From Indioceanicola profundi (GTDB lineage Bacteria; Pseudomonadota; Alphaproteobacteria; Azospirillales; Azospirillaceae), in contig NZ_CP030126.1 in assembly GCF_003568845.1 (NCBI RefSeq), positions 3,207,501-3,271,500 of the forward strand: a stretch of 64,000 nucleotides of DNA. Reading direction: 5' to 3'. The notes beneath the pieces were generated by a model. That model saw only the letters and a program-made list of their open reading frames with translations, was not told the origin of the DNA and did not search any database. Positions 28,621 through 40,676 of the stretch are shown in pieces (within the stretch, counting starts at the first letter, position 1; each line of letters opens with the position of its first letter). The position numbers and the translations under genes were made by a program.

Positions 28621-29241
28621 ATGTTCGACGCCCCGCCTGTCCAGATCGTCCCCTTCCAGCCCGGCCATGAGGCGGAGGTGCGCCGATTGGCCGACCGCTG
28701 CCTGGGCGACGGCTATCTGGGCGACCTCTCCCCCGTGCTGTCCCGGCCCGGGCTGGTGTTCGGGGTGGCGCTGGCCACCGGCGGTACCGGCGCCGAGGGG
28801 GAGGGGACCGGCGGCGACATCGCCGGCTTCGTCTTCGGCTGGCGTCTCGCGGCGGGGGAGCTGGACGGCCTCTACCCCGCACTCCGCGACCAGCCCCGGC
28901 CGGAGCCGCTGCTGCGGGCGGAGGCGGCGGGCCATCTCGCCATCCTGAAGACCATCGCCGTCGATCCGGCGTGGCAGGGCCGCGGCCTGGGCGGGGAGCT
29001 GTTCCGGGGCTGTGCGCAGCGCCTGCGGCTGGACGGAGCCGACGGGCTGGTGGTGCCGGCCTGGACCATCGCCGGCCGCCCCAATCTGGGCCCGGTCCTC
29101 ACCCGCGAAGGCTTCCACCCATTCGCCGAACTCCCCCGCCCCTGGGCCGAGGACTGCGACCGCCACTCCTTCACCTGCCACCACCGCAGCCAGGACGAGG
29201 GCTGCATCTGCGGCCTGCGCCTGTACGGCAAGCCGGTGTGA
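28621..29241 (+). CDS. GNAT-family acetyltransferase with Cys/His-rich C-terminal tail
   Basis: 206 aa. The acetyl-CoA-binding motif is ILKTIAVDPAWQGRGLGGELFRGCAQRL (Q/RxxGxG/A form), and TREGFHPFAELPRPW matches the GNAT C-terminal strand. The last 30 residues hold three Cys and three His (CDRHSFTCHHRSQDEGCICGLRLYG), which look like a small metal-binding knuckle. ATG 28621 is preceded by AGAGAAG. It is divergent from the permease gene across 246 bp. Acetyl acceptor is unknown. Confidence 0.75.
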   Translation: MFDAPPVQIVPFQPGHEAEVRRLADRCLGDGYLGDLSPVLSRPGLVFGVALATGGTGAEGEGTGGDIAGFVFGWRLAAGELDGLYPALRDQPRPEPLLRAEAAGHLAILKTIAVDPAWQGRGLGGELFRGCAQRLRLDGADGLVVPAWTIAGRPNLGPVLTREGFHPFAELPRPWAEDCDRHSFTCHHRSQDEGCICGLRLYGKPV

Positions 29242-29258
29242 GAGGGGCCCGGAACGGC

Positions 29259-29343
29259 CCGTAGGTCGGTGCGAGGCGAAGCCGAGGGCCGACATCCCGC
29301 CCCACAGCGCGTCGGCCCTCGCTCCGCTCGCACCGACCTACGG
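29259..29343. repeat. Palindromic repeat, family 2, copy A
   Basis: Perfect 17-bp outer arms (CCGTAGGTCGGTGCGAG and its complement) plus inner arms GAGGGCCGAC/GTCGGCCCTC around a 19-base centre. The two-tier architecture recurs at 41783-41882 and in altered form at 60676-60787, all built on TAGGTCGG...CCGACCTA. It lies between the GNAT gene and the convergent DUF2283 gene and may terminate both. Confidence 0.85.
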
Positions 29344-29353
29344 ATCATTGGCT

Positions 29354-29554
29354 CTACGCGGCTGCAGGCGTCAGGATCAGGCGGGCAACAAGGTCAGGCT
29401 TCGTGGAGGCGTGCTGGATGTCGTAACCGACTGGTTGCCCATCTGCGCCATAGTCTACGATGACGTCCGGCTCGACCTCTACGGTGCGGGCGGCAGGCAA
29501 GGGGCGAACTTCGATATAGAGGCTGTCCGTACTCGGATCGTAGCTGGTCTTCAT
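29354..29554 (-). CDS. DUF2283-family small protein
   Basis: 66 aa matching the DUF2283 pattern: MKTSYDPSTDSLYIEVRP at the start, then VDYGADGQPVGYDIQHAS. AGGAG lies just before the ATG. The upstream 84-codon gene ends 12 bp away on the same strand, so the two form a unit. Members of this family are small and of unknown function, sometimes found beside small toxin-like proteins. Confidence 0.8.
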   Translation of the reverse strand: MKTSYDPSTDSLYIEVRPLPAARTVEVEPDVIVDYGADGQPVGYDIQHASTKPDLVARLILTPAAA

Positions 29555-29566
29555 CGCTCCTCAGCC

Positions 29567-29821
29567 CTAATCCGGGAAGGCATTGTGAACAGTCTCGCCG
29601 TCCGACAGTAACACAACACGCAGATAGCACCCCAGTGTCTCGGAGTAGACGTAGAGTCTGATGCGCCCATCTGTTTGCGTCTCCTTGCCATTCGGCGCGG
29701 AAACGATCCGGCGTATCTCAAGCGGATCGAGATAGGGCCGGCGCGGCAGAACACTGTTGGCAAAATACCGCGTCCGCCAGAACGGTGGCGGCGGCAGGCG
29801 CTCGGGTTCGTCATGATCCAT
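29567..29821 (-). CDS. Small hypothetical protein paired with DUF2283
   Basis: 84 aa. The C-terminal half (RIRLYVYSETLGCYLRVVLLSDGETVHNAFPD) has a beta-hairpin-like rhythm ending in a TVHNAFPD motif; I recall similar proteins (YLRVV...TVHNAFFDR) being encoded next to DUF2283 genes. The N-terminal part is Pro-rich. Whether the pair is a toxin-antitoxin system is only a possibility. The ATG at 29821 lacks a clear ribosome site. Confidence 0.6.
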   Translation of the reverse strand: MDHDEPERLPPPPFWRTRYFANSVLPRRPYLDPLEIRRIVSAPNGKETQTDGRIRLYVYSETLGCYLRVVLLSDGETVHNAFPD

Positions 29822-29981
29822 CAGCCCCGCGCCCCCTGGTTATGATCAGACTCGCATATACCACTTATAGAAGATTGGCAACTTGGCGGATTGATGCTTG
29901 TCCGTGCACCCATCCCCCGCATCCCCCGCACCCCCCACCTGCGCGCTCCCCCTTTGACTCCGGGCGGGTTCGGCCCCATCT

Positions 29982-31193
29982 ATGCGCGCCATGGGAATCG
30001 AGAATCATAGCAAGCAGTTCGCCGGGGCCACGCCGCGGGCGGATGGGAAGACGAACCTTGTGGGGCTGACCCGCGAGGAGCTGGAATCGTGCCTGACGGC
30101 GGCGGGGCTGGAGAAGTTCCGGGCGCGGCAGGTCTGGCACTGGATCTATTACCGCGGGGTCACCGACTTCGCCGCCATGACCACGCTGGCCAAGCCGGCG
30201 CGGGAAAAGCTGGCGGAAAGCTTCGTCGTGGACCGGCCCAGCGCGGTCAAGGACCTGAAATCCACCGACGGCACCCGCAAATGGCTGTGCCGCATGCCCG
30301 ACGGGCAGGAGGTGGAAACGGTCCATATCCCGGAGGAGGATCGCGGCACGCTCTGCGTCTCCTCCCAGGTGGGCTGCACGCTCACCTGCCGCTTCTGCCA
30401 TACCGGCACCCAGCGGCTGGTGCGCAACCTCACGGCGGACGAGATCGTGGGCCAGGTCATGCTGGCGCGCGACCATCTCGGCGAATGGCCCAGCCCGCCG
30501 GACGGGCGCATGCTCTCCAACATCGTGATGATGGGGATGGGGGAGCCGCTCTATAACTACGAGAATGTCGCCCGCGCGCTGAAGATCACCATGGATGGGG
30601 AGGGCATCGCCATCTCCAAGCGGCGCATCACCCTGTCCACCAGCGGCGTCGTGCCCCTGATGAAGCGCTGCGGGGAGGAGCTGGGCGTCAATCTGGCCGT
30701 CTCCCTCCACGCCGTGAACGACGAGCTGCGCGACCGCATCGTGCCCATCAATCGGAAATATCCGATCAAGGAGCTGATGGAGGCGGTGCGGAACTATCCC
30801 GGCCTGTCCAACGCCCGGCGCGTGACCTGGGAATATGTCATGCTGAAGGGCGTCAACGACAGCATGGCCGACGCGCGGGAGCTGGTGCGGCTGCTGCGCG
30901 GCATTCCCAGCAAGGTGAACCTGATCCCGTTCAACCCCTGGCCGGGCGCGCCCTTCGAGTGCAGCGACTGGGGGCAGATCCAGAAGTTCGCCGACTTCGT
31001 CAACAATGCCGGCTATGCCAGCCCGATCCGCACCCCGCGCGGCTCGGACATCCTGGCCGCCTGCGGCCAGTTGAAGAGCGAGAGCCAGCGCCCCACCGCC
31101 GCCCAGAAGTCGGCCCAGCTCGAAACCCACAAGGCGCTCGCCGCCGAATACGCCGCCCGCGTGGCGGAAAAGGAAGCGGTGCTGGGGATCTGA
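29982..31193 (+). CDS. rlmN: Dual-specificity RNA methyltransferase RlmN (23S A2503/tRNA A37)
   Basis: Radical SAM enzyme (403 aa) that makes 2-methyladenosine at 23S rRNA A2503 and in some tRNAs. The 4Fe-4S motif is [13 protein letters not shown], and [23 protein letters not shown] and the C-terminal [16 protein letters not shown] (with the methyl-carrying Cys) are all present. The ATG at 29982 has no good ribosome site; a second ATG at 29991 is equally possible. It stands as a single gene, with a strong hairpin after the stop. Confidence 0.95.
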   Translation: MRAMGIENHSKQFAGATPRADGKTNLVGLTREELESCLTAAGLEKFRARQVWHWIYYRGVTDFAAMTTLAKPAREKLAESFVVDRPSAVKDLKSTDGTRKWLCRMPDGQEVETVHIPEEDRGTLCVSSQVGCTLTCRFCHTGTQRLVRNLTADEIVGQVMLARDHLGEWPSPPDGRMLSNIVMMGMGEPLYNYENVARALKITMDGEGIAISKRRITLSTSGVVPLMKRCGEELGVNLAVSLHAVNDELRDRIVPINRKYPIKELMEAVRNYPGLSNARRVTWEYVMLKGVNDSMADARELVRLLRGIPSKVNLIPFNPWPGAPFECSDWGQIQKFADFVNNAGYASPIRTPRGSDILAACGQLKSESQRPTAAQKSAQLETHKALAAEYAARVAEKEAVLGI

Positions 31194-31569
31194 GGGGGCG
31201 GCCGGGCTTTCGGTCCGTGCGGTTCGTTCGGAGAAGGGTCTGAAGCCCCCTCACCCCAGCCCTCTCCCCGCGGGGGAGAGGGGGCTGCTGGCAGCGCTCT
31301 TCCTATCGGTTCTATCCTCTCCGTCGGCTTGCCTTGGCTGCGATGGCCTCGGTTAGGGAGATCGGCCGGGCTGTCGATGCGGGCAGCGGACCCCTTCCCC
31401 TCTCCCCGCCGGGGAGGGAGCGGTCAGACCGTCGCCCGCGATTCACGAGGGGGCGGACCCGCCCACCTAGCCATCCGGCCGTGGGGCCGCTTCCCCTTCC
31501 GGATTGCATGACGCCCCGTTTCCCGCCAATCTCCGAACCCTTCGCATTCGCAGCAAAGGGATGACGGGA
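31194..31569. other. Intergenic region with GC-rich hairpins after rlmN
   Basis: 376 bases without a supported gene. The left part holds the rlmN terminator/REP-like hairpin at 31244-31287. A second smaller palindrome CTCCCCG-C-CGGGGAG is at 31402-31416, directly followed by CGGTC-A-GACCG. The right end supplies the ribosome site (AAAGGG, 31555-31560) for the peptidase gene. Confidence 0.45.
31244..31287 (+). terminator. Terminator / REP-like hairpin after rlmN
   Basis: The stem CCCTCTCCCC/GGGGAGAGGG with outer AGCCCCC/GGGGGCT begins 51 bp after the rlmN stop. The CCTCACCCCAGCCCTCTCCCC wording is a widespread intergenic repeat type in proteobacteria, so it may be a dispersed element used as terminator. 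Confidence 0.6.
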
Positions 31570-34317
<2,748 letters not shown>

Positions 34318-34339
34318 GGGCTCAAGGAAGGGAAAGGGG

Positions 34340-34358
34340 GGAGGGCGTTCAGCCCTCC
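34340..34358. terminator. Hairpin across the aroB stop codon
   Basis: GGAGGGC-GTTCA-GCCCTCC spans the aroB stop codon, in the 31-bp gap between the convergent peptidase and aroB genes. On the minus strand it is followed by CCCCTTTCCCTTCC. It may terminate either transcript; stem length is only seven pairs. Confidence 0.4.
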
Positions 34359-35509
34359 AGCCCCCGGGCCATCACGGCCAGCACGTCGGCCGGCTCCACC
34401 TCGCGGCAGCGGAAGGACCGGCCGATGCCGCGGGCCAGGATGAAGGTGACCTTGCCGTCCTTCACCTTCTTGTCCTTGGCCGTGTGGGCCAGCAGCGTTT
34501 CCGGCCGCCAGTCGCCATGGGGGGCGGCCTGCTTCAGATGGGCCGCGCCGACCGGCAGGCCGGCATCGGACAGGTGACGGCGCACCCGCTCCGCATCCTC
34601 CGCCGGGCACAGCCCCATGCGCACCGACAGGTCGAAGGCCATCGCCATGCCGATGGACACCGCCTCCCCATGCAGCAGCGCGGCGCCGTAGCCGGCCTCC
34701 GCCTCCAGCGCATGGCCGAAGGTGTGGCCCAGATTCAGCAGCTCGCGCAGCCCGCCTTCCTTCTCGTCCCTGGCCACCACGTCGGCCTTGGCCAGGCAGC
34801 TCACCCGGATGGCGTGGTTGCGGGCGGCCGCATCGCCCTCGATCACCGCCCTGCCGTTCGCCTCCAGCCAGTCGAAGAAGCCGGGATCGTTGATCAGCCC
34901 GTACTTCACCACCTCGGCATAGCCGGCCAGCAGCTCCCGCCGGGGCAGCGTGTCCAGCACGCCGGTGTCGGCCAGCACCAGCCGGGGCTGGTGGAAGGCG
35001 CCGATCAGGTTCTTGCCGTGCTTGGAATTGATGCCGGTCTTGCCGCCGACGGAGCTGTCCACCTGCGCCAGCAGGGTGGTCGGCACCTGCACGAAGTCGA
35101 TCCCGCGCAGCGCGATGGCCGCCGCGAAGCCGCCCAAATCGCCGACGACGCCGCCGCCAAGGGCCACCAGCGCCGATTTCCGCTCGATCCCGCGGGCCAG
35201 CAGCCCGTCCATGACGCCGCCCAGGGCGGTCCAATCCTTGGACGCCTCCCCCGCCGGCACCACGATGGGCTCCGCCACCGGCAGCCCGGCCGCGGCCAGG
35301 GAGCGCATCAGCGGGTCCAGATGCAGCCCGGCCACGGTGCTGTCGGTCATCACCACCAGCTTGCGGCCCGGCAGCACGCCGGCGATGTGCCGGCCGGCAT
35401 CCTCCACCAGCCCGGGGCCGATCAGGATGTCGTAGCCGCGCTCCCCCAGCTCGACCCGCACCGTCTCGACCGCGCCGGCTTTTCCAGCGTCCATCGCCAT
35501 AGAGTTCAC
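34349..35509 (-). CDS. aroB: 3-dehydroquinate synthase
   Basis: NAD- and metal-dependent second enzyme of the shikimate pathway (386 aa). Motifs are [16 protein letters not shown] (NAD loop), [20 protein letters not shown], and the metal site ending [18 protein letters not shown]...[11 protein letters not shown]. The GTG start at 35509 overlaps the aroK stop (GTGA) with GGAG eight bases before, so aroK-aroB are translated as a pair. This is the standard bacterial gene order. Confidence 0.96.
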   Translation of the reverse strand: MNSMAMDAGKAGAVETVRVELGERGYDILIGPGLVEDAGRHIAGVLPGRKLVVMTDSTVAGLHLDPLMRSLAAAGLPVAEPIVVPAGEASKDWTALGGVMDGLLARGIERKSALVALGGGVVGDLGGFAAAIALRGIDFVQVPTTLLAQVDSSVGGKTGINSKHGKNLIGAFHQPRLVLADTGVLDTLPRRELLAGYAEVVKYGLINDPGFFDWLEANGRAVIEGDAAARNHAIRVSCLAKADVVARDEKEGGLRELLNLGHTFGHALEAEAGYGAALLHGEAVSIGMAMAFDLSVRMGLCPAEDAERVRRHLSDAGLPVGAAHLKQAAPHGDWRPETLLAHTAKDKKVKDGKVTFILARGIGRSFRCREVEPADVLAVMARGLEG

Positions 35510-36102
35510 CGTTCATTCTCCTGGGATGCGGATTCCTGCGGCGCGGGTGCGCCCAGCAGATGCAGGTGCAACGCCTCCACCACCCGGTCGGTGGTTTCCT
35601 CCAACGGACTGTCGTCGCTGTCCACGGTCAGATCGGCTTCGGCATAGACCGGATAGCGCTTTTCCATCAGGCCCCGCAGGATCTCCCGCGGGTCGCCGGA
35701 CCGCAGCAGCGGGCGGTGGTCGCGCCTGGCGGTGCGCTGGACCAGCAGGTCCAGCTCCGCCCGCAGCCAGACGGACAGACCTTTCTCCCGGATCAGCGCC
35801 CGTGTCTCCTGGTCCATGAAGGCTCCGCCGCCGGTGCTCAGCACATGCACCGGACCATCCAGCAGCCGGGCGATCACCTTGCGCTCCCCGTCGCGGAAGC
35901 CGGCCTCCCCGAACCGCTCGAAGATTTCGGGGATGGTGCAGCCGGCGGCGGCCTCGATCTCATGGTCGGCATCGACGAAGGGCAAGCCCAGCCGGGTGGC
36001 GAGCCGACGGCCGATGCTGGTCTTGCCGGCCCCCATCAACCCGACGAGCACGATGGTGCGCGGGATGATCTCGGCCGGGATATGGACGCGCAGATGCGTC
36101 AT
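35506..36102 (-). CDS. aroK: Shikimate kinase
   Basis: 198-aa P-loop kinase phosphorylating shikimate at O3. The Walker A is [18 protein letters not shown], the substrate site includes DADHEIE and [18 protein letters not shown] follows, and the LID is [11 protein letters not shown]. The start at 36102 is seven bases after AGAGGA. It is divergent from the small membrane protein and large exported protein genes across 218 bp, which hold an imperfect stem-loop at 36243-36287. Confidence 0.95.
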   Translation of the reverse strand: MTHLRVHIPAEIIPRTIVLVGLMGAGKTSIGRRLATRLGLPFVDADHEIEAAAGCTIPEIFERFGEAGFRDGERKVIARLLDGPVHVLSTGGGAFMDQETRALIREKGLSVWLRAELDLLVQRTARRDHRPLLRSGDPREILRGLMEKRYPVYAEADLTVDSDDSPLEETTDRVVEALHLHLLGAPAPQESASQENER

Positions 36103-36320
36103 GGAACGTCCTCTGGCGGGCGGTCGCTGCCCCGGCCGGCGTTGCCAGCCCTCATGCTGGACGCTACAGTGCCGCCCGTCCGGGATATGCCTGCCACTGG
36201 TCCGATCCATAGCACAGCCGATCCGCCTGTCCCAACCCCGCTGCTCCCGCGCCCTGTCAGGCTCCGCCATGACAGGCGGGCGGGAGCATCCGTTCCTGTC
36301 CGATTCGAGCATCCGGTGCG

Positions 36321-36461
36321 ATGAACACACTCATAAAGATTCTTCTCCTTCTGGTCCTGGTCGCCATTGTGGGTATCGGCGTCTTCCTGGCAACCTGGGA
36401 CATGCCGCCGCCTTCCGCACCGGTCGAACGGACCATTCCAGATGAGCGCTTCAGCCGCTGA
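36321..36461 (+). CDS. 46-aa single-pass membrane protein
   Basis: The protein begins [20 protein letters not shown] and continues with [21 protein letters not shown]. Residues 4-25 form one hydrophobic helix; the short outer tail ends in a conserved-looking [16 protein letters not shown] motif, which I recall from similarly small alphaproteobacterial proteins in front of this gene. Its stop lies 20 bp inside the next gene, suggesting coupling. The ribosome site is weak, and the size puts it below common ORF cut-offs. Function is unknown. Confidence 0.62.
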   Translation: MNTLIKILLLLVLVAIVGIGVFLATWDMPPPSAPVERTIPDERFSR

Positions 36462-38319
36462 CCTCCGCCCAACCGCCATATTGGTCCGGGCGCTGACCCT
36501 TGCACTGATATTGGGCGCCGCACCGGCGGCCCTGGCGCAGCCTACCCCGCTCGGACCATCCCCGCTCGGCCCCGCGCCGGTGCAGGAGCAGCCCGCCGCT
36601 GAAGCGCCGCAGCCGCAGGGCGGCGCTCCTCAGCCGGGACCTTCGCAGAGCGGCGCACCCCTGCGGCTGGTCCCGTTCGGGCAGGCGCAGCAGCCGGCGG
36701 CGCCACAGCCCACCGCCCCAAGCGGGTTGGAGGTGGAGGCGCTGGGCACCCTGTCCGTCGACGGCGGCGGCACGCTGATGCCCGGTTCCGGCGGCCTGCC
36801 GCAGGATGCCTGGGCCGGTACGCCGCGCCCGCTGGCCGAAGGGCTGATCGCCACACTGCCGGAACGGATATCCTCCGCCGCCATGCGGGCGGCACTGTCG
36901 CGGCTGCTGCTGTCCGACATCGCGCCTCCCGCCGGGGAGGCGGGGGAGCGGGGCTTCGCGGCCCGGCGGCTGGAGCGGTTGGCGCTGCTGGGCGACTGGG
37001 CGGGGGCGGAAGGGTTCGCGGCCAAGGTGCCGGCGGCGCTGGAGGATGAGGCCACAGCGCGCGCCTGGACCACCGGGCGGCTGCTGGCCGGCAATGCCGA
37101 AGCCGCCTGCGCGGAGGTGGGGGAGAATGTCCGCCGCTTCCAGGACCCGGTCTGGCTGAAGTTCCAGATCGCCTGCCAGATGCGTGCCGGCGAACTGGCC
37201 GCCGCCACGCTGGGCGTCGACCTGCTGCGGGAGCAGGGGGACGGGGATGAGGATTTCCTGCTGCTCGCCGAATCCGCCGCGGCCGGCCGCACCGCCCCGG
37301 TCAAGGGCGTGTTCCAGCCCACCGCCCCCCAGCTTGCCCTGATCCTGGCCAGCAAGCGCAGCCCGGAGCCGGAGACGCGGGTGAGCAGCCCGGCTGCGCT
37401 GGCGGCGCTCGCCCGCTCACCGGACGTGCCGATCGCGCTACGGCTCACCGCGGCGGAGCAGGCGGCTTCGCTGGGGCTGCTGACCCCGGCGGAGCTCACC
37501 GCCGTCTATCAATCCGTCAGCATCCCGGACAATGAGCTGCGGGACCCGCTGACCGCCATCGCCGACCGCCAGGGCGCACAGGCTCGTGCGCTGGCGGTGC
37601 AAGCCCTGCGCAACGCCGCCAGCCCCGGCATCAAGGCGGAGTTGCTGCGCGCCGCCGTGGCCGCCGGTGACCTGCCGCTTCTGTCCGGCACCTATGGCGC
37701 CATCCTGACGCAGGAGATCGGGCAGCTCGCGCCCAGCGGCACCTACGCCTTCCTGGCCCCCTTCGCTGCCCGCACCCTGCTGCTGCAGGGCCGTGCCGAT
37801 CTGGCCCGCGCCTGGGTGGACATCGCGAGGGCGGAACTGCTGGGCGGGAATGCAGATCCGGCGCTGTTCTACCGTCTCTGGCCGCTGGCGGCCCTGAACG
37901 GGCTGGCCCGCCCCACCGACGTGGCCTTCGCAGAATGGGCAGAGGGGTTGGGGGCGACCCCGGACAACACGGATGCCATGGCCAGGGTCACCGGAGTGGT
38001 GGCCGTGATGTGGGCTGCTGGCGTGCCGATGGACCGTGCCGCGCTGGACGCCCTGTTGATCCAGGGCCGCACCATCCCGACCGGCGGCGCGGCCACTCCT
38101 CCCGATCCCCTGCTGGCAGCCCGGCTGGCCGAGGCCGCGGGGGAAGGGCGGGAGGCGGAGGCGTTGCTGCTGGCCGCCCACATGATCGGAAGCGGCGGTC
38201 CCGCCGCGACCGCCGCGCTCGACACTTCCCTGGCGGCGGACGGGCTGCGCCGGGCCGGGCTGGAGTCGGAGGCGCGGCGGTTGGCGACGGAAGCGGCAGC
38301 CGCCTTGATCGATCCCTGA
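36442..38319 (+). CDS. Large exported hypothetical protein
   Basis: 625 aa with a signal peptide (hydrophobic 18-35, ending APAALAQ) and a Pro/Gln/Gly-rich linker to about residue 100. The remainder is Ala/Leu-rich and appears all-helical with TPR/SEL-like rhythm (for example LLLQGRADLARAWVDIARAELLGGN). No catalytic motif is visible. It follows the 46-aa membrane protein with a 20-bp overlap and precedes xerD by 11 bp, so the three form an operon next to aroKB. A periplasmic scaffold role is a guess. Confidence 0.75.
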   Translation: MSASAADLRPTAILVRALTLALILGAAPAALAQPTPLGPSPLGPAPVQEQPAAEAPQPQGGAPQPGPSQSGAPLRLVPFGQAQQPAAPQPTAPSGLEVEALGTLSVDGGGTLMPGSGGLPQDAWAGTPRPLAEGLIATLPERISSAAMRAALSRLLLSDIAPPAGEAGERGFAARRLERLALLGDWAGAEGFAAKVPAALEDEATARAWTTGRLLAGNAEAACAEVGENVRRFQDPVWLKFQIACQMRAGELAAATLGVDLLREQGDGDEDFLLLAESAAAGRTAPVKGVFQPTAPQLALILASKRSPEPETRVSSPAALAALARSPDVPIALRLTAAEQAASLGLLTPAELTAVYQSVSIPDNELRDPLTAIADRQGAQARALAVQALRNAASPGIKAELLRAAVAAGDLPLLSGTYGAILTQEIGQLAPSGTYAFLAPFAARTLLLQGRADLARAWVDIARAELLGGNADPALFYRLWPLAALNGLARPTDVAFAEWAEGLGATPDNTDAMARVTGVVAVMWAAGVPMDRAALDALLIQGRTIPTGGAATPPDPLLAARLAEAAGEGREAEALLLAAHMIGSGGPAATAALDTSLAADGLRRAGLESEARRLATEAAAALIDP

Positions 38320-38330
38320 CGGACAGGCGC

Positions 38331-39320
38331 ATGCCGACCACCCCAGCCGCCAAATCCCGCCCCGGCCGCCCGAAGAAGCCGCGTCCGCCCCTGCCGCCGC
38401 GGGTGGACGCCTTCCTGGACATGCTGGTGGCGGAACGCGGCGCATCCAAGAACACGCGGGAGGCCTATTCCCGCGACCTGGCCGACGCCGCCGCTTTCCT
38501 GACCCATACGGCCAAGGTGCCGCTGGACCGCGCCTCCAGCGATGAGCTGCGGGACTATCTGGCCCATCTGTCGGACGGGGAGATCAAGGCGAAATCGGCC
38601 ACGCGCACGGTGGCCCGCCGCCTGTCGGCGCTGCGCCAATACTACAAGTTCCTGGTCAGCGAGGGGATGCGCGGCGACGATCCCTCCAGCGTGCTGGACA
38701 GCCCCAGGCTGGGCCGCCCCCTGCCGAAAATCCTCAGCGAGCAGGATGTCGGGCTGATGCTGGAGGCGGCGGCCCGGCGCGGCGGGCCGGAGGGGCGGCG
38801 GCTGATCGCCCTGTTGGAAATCCTGTATGCCAGCGGCCTGCGCGTGTCGGAGCTGGTGGGCCTGCCGGTGGGGGCCGTGACCCGCGACGGGCGCGCCCTG
38901 CTGGTCCGCGGCAAGGGCGGGAAGGAGCGGCTGGTGCCGCTGTCGCAGCCGGCCCGCGACGCACTCGCCGCCTACCTGCCCGACCGGCCCTATTTCATGG
39001 TGCCGGGGCGGGAGCAGAAGCAGCAGGCCTTCCTGTTCCCGTCACGCAGCGGCAGCTCCGTCCTGACCCGCCAGCGCGTCGGCCAGTTGCTGAAGGAGTT
39101 GGCGCTGGAAGCGGACATCGACCCCGCCAAGGTCAGCCCCCACGTCCTGCGCCATTGCTTCGCCACCCACCTCCTGGACCATGGCGCCGATCTACGCGCG
39201 GTGCAGAAGATGCTGGGCCACGCCGACATCGGCACCACCCAGATCTACACCCATGTGGTCACGGAACGGCTGAAACAGACAGTGGAAGAGCACCATCCGC
39301 TGGCGAAGCGGAAGGGCTGA
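38331..39320 (+). CDS. xerD: Tyrosine recombinase XerD
   Basis: Site-specific recombinase (329 aa) that with XerC resolves chromosome dimers at dif, activated by FtsK (present at 53272-55887). The N-terminal SAM-like core-binding domain ([26 protein letters not shown]) is intact. Catalytic residues are Arg in [12 protein letters not shown], Lys in [23 protein letters not shown] (His-x-x-Arg) and [15 protein letters not shown] with the nucleophilic Tyr. It starts 11 bp after the upstream gene, with a weak ribosome site. XerC versus XerD is inferred from overall pattern and context. Confidence 0.92.
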   Translation: MPTTPAAKSRPGRPKKPRPPLPPRVDAFLDMLVAERGASKNTREAYSRDLADAAAFLTHTAKVPLDRASSDELRDYLAHLSDGEIKAKSATRTVARRLSALRQYYKFLVSEGMRGDDPSSVLDSPRLGRPLPKILSEQDVGLMLEAAARRGGPEGRRLIALLEILYASGLRVSELVGLPVGAVTRDGRALLVRGKGGKERLVPLSQPARDALAAYLPDRPYFMVPGREQKQQAFLFPSRSGSSVLTRQRVGQLLKELALEADIDPAKVSPHVLRHCFATHLLDHGADLRAVQKMLGHADIGTTQIYTHVVTERLKQTVEEHHPLAKRKG

Positions 39321-39325
39321 CGCCC

Positions 39326-39808
39326 TCAGCGCTGCTCCGGGTCGGCTTTAGGTGGGCCGCCGGACAGGGTCTCGCGGGCCGAGGGGGCGCTGCGGATCAT
39401 GTCGCGCACGCTGGAGCGGGTGTTCGGGTCGCCCATGCTGCTGCCCATCTCGAACACCTCATAGGCGCGGGGCGGCGGCGGGGCGGCCTTCTCATACTCG
39501 CCGCGGATGGCCTCGAACTCGGCGCGGTGGAACTCGTCCACGGTCTGGAAGTCCGGCATCACCCGGCGCGGGGCGATCACGGTGATCTCCTCCATCGGCT
39601 CCTGGGTGTTGGGCGGCGGGGGCGGGCCGCCCTCTTCCTCAGGGGCCAGCGTCGGCTGCGGGCCGGTGGCCTTGGGGGCCAGCGGATTGGGCAGCGGGCC
39701 CTCGCCGCCGGGTCCCTGCTGCGCCAACACCGGGCTCGGCATGGCCAGGGCCGCCAGCAGAAGCAGGGCGGCGGGGCCGGCGATACGGCCGATGGCGGAC
39801 GGGGTCAT
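39326..39808 (-). CDS. Exported Pro-rich hypothetical protein
   Basis: 160 aa with a clear signal peptide (hydrophobic 12-27, cleavage after PVLAQ), then a Pro/Gly/Glu-rich stretch (30-70) and a more ordered part, [39 protein letters not shown] is seven bases before the ATG. It converges on xerD with 5 bp between stops. No family is recognised; it is presumably periplasmic. Confidence 0.7.
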   Translation of the reverse strand: MTPSAIGRIAGPAALLLLAALAMPSPVLAQQGPGGEGPLPNPLAPKATGPQPTLAPEEEGGPPPPPNTQEPMEEITVIAPRRVMPDFQTVDEFHRAEFEAIRGEYEKAAPPPPRAYEVFEMGSSMGDPNTRSSVRDMIRSAPSARETLSGGPPKADPEQR

Positions 39809-39938
39809 GGGCGAGCTCCGGTTCGGGAGACTGAACAGTAAGCATGAATGCGGCCGCCGTCCACGCAGTGGCGACGGTCACACCCTGCCAACAATCTGGG
39901 CATCCATAGGCTCCCGGGCCAGGGGCAGGCATGGGATA

Positions 39939-40544
39939 TCAGACAGCGCCGCCTCCGGCCCCGCCCTCCTCATCGGCACCCGGCCAGCCGCCCAGCAGCG
40001 GGCGCATCCGCCAGGAGGCGGGGTTGCGGACCCGCTGCTTGCCATGCTTATGGGTCGGCACCGGCTCCGTCGGGCCGCCGGCGCGCACCGGCCTCTCGGC
40101 GAAGCGGCCCAGGCTGATCATCCGGTCATATGTGACGATGGCGGCGGCCACCGAGACATTGACGCAGAACTTGGTCGGGATCTGCACGATGTGGGCGCAA
40201 CGCTCCACGATGGACTTGGACAGGCTGCCCCGCTCCGGCCCCAGTATGTAGGCGGCGCGCAGCGGATGGCGGAAGCTGGGCAGGGGGATCGACTCGTCCA
40301 CCAGCTCCACCCCCACCAGTTGGCACCCCTCCGGCAGGGCCATGTCGGACGGCTTCTCCCAGGCGTAGAAGGGAACATGGTCCACCCCGCCGGACGTGTC
40401 CGTGGCACGGACCTCGTTCAGATCCACCCGGCCATTGACGGTGAAGATGAAGCTGGCGCCGAAGGCGTGGCCGGTGCGCAGGATGGTGCCGACATTGCCG
40501 GACTTGCTGATCCCCTCTGCGCCCAGGGCGAAATATCCACGCAT
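39939..40544 (-). CDS. SPOUT (TrmH/SpoU) family RNA methyltransferase
   Basis: 201 aa. The deep-trefoil-knot SAM motifs are present: NVGTILRTGHAFGASFIF (motif 1), AYILGPERGSLSKSIVERCAHIVQIP (motif 2) and CVNVSVAAAIVTYDRM (motif 3). The start at 40544 has AGGAGAGG six bases upstream. The C-terminal 40 residues are basic then Gly-rich and outside the fold. It is probably a 2'-O-ribose methyltransferase of tRNA or rRNA; the site is undetermined. Confidence 0.87.
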   Translation of the reverse strand: MRGYFALGAEGISKSGNVGTILRTGHAFGASFIFTVNGRVDLNEVRATDTSGGVDHVPFYAWEKPSDMALPEGCQLVGVELVDESIPLPSFRHPLRAAYILGPERGSLSKSIVERCAHIVQIPTKFCVNVSVAAAIVTYDRMISLGRFAERPVRAGGPTEPVPTHKHGKQRVRNPASWRMRPLLGGWPGADEEGGAGGGAV

Positions 40545-40676
40545 GACGTACCTCTCCTGCTGAAGCCTTCCTCGGCCGGCGGGGTGCTTCTTGCACAGGC
40601 CATGGCGGCGGGGCAAGGTGTGCGCCGTTTTCGGACTCGAGCCCGAAGGCAATGAACTCTGGACCCAAGGGACATC

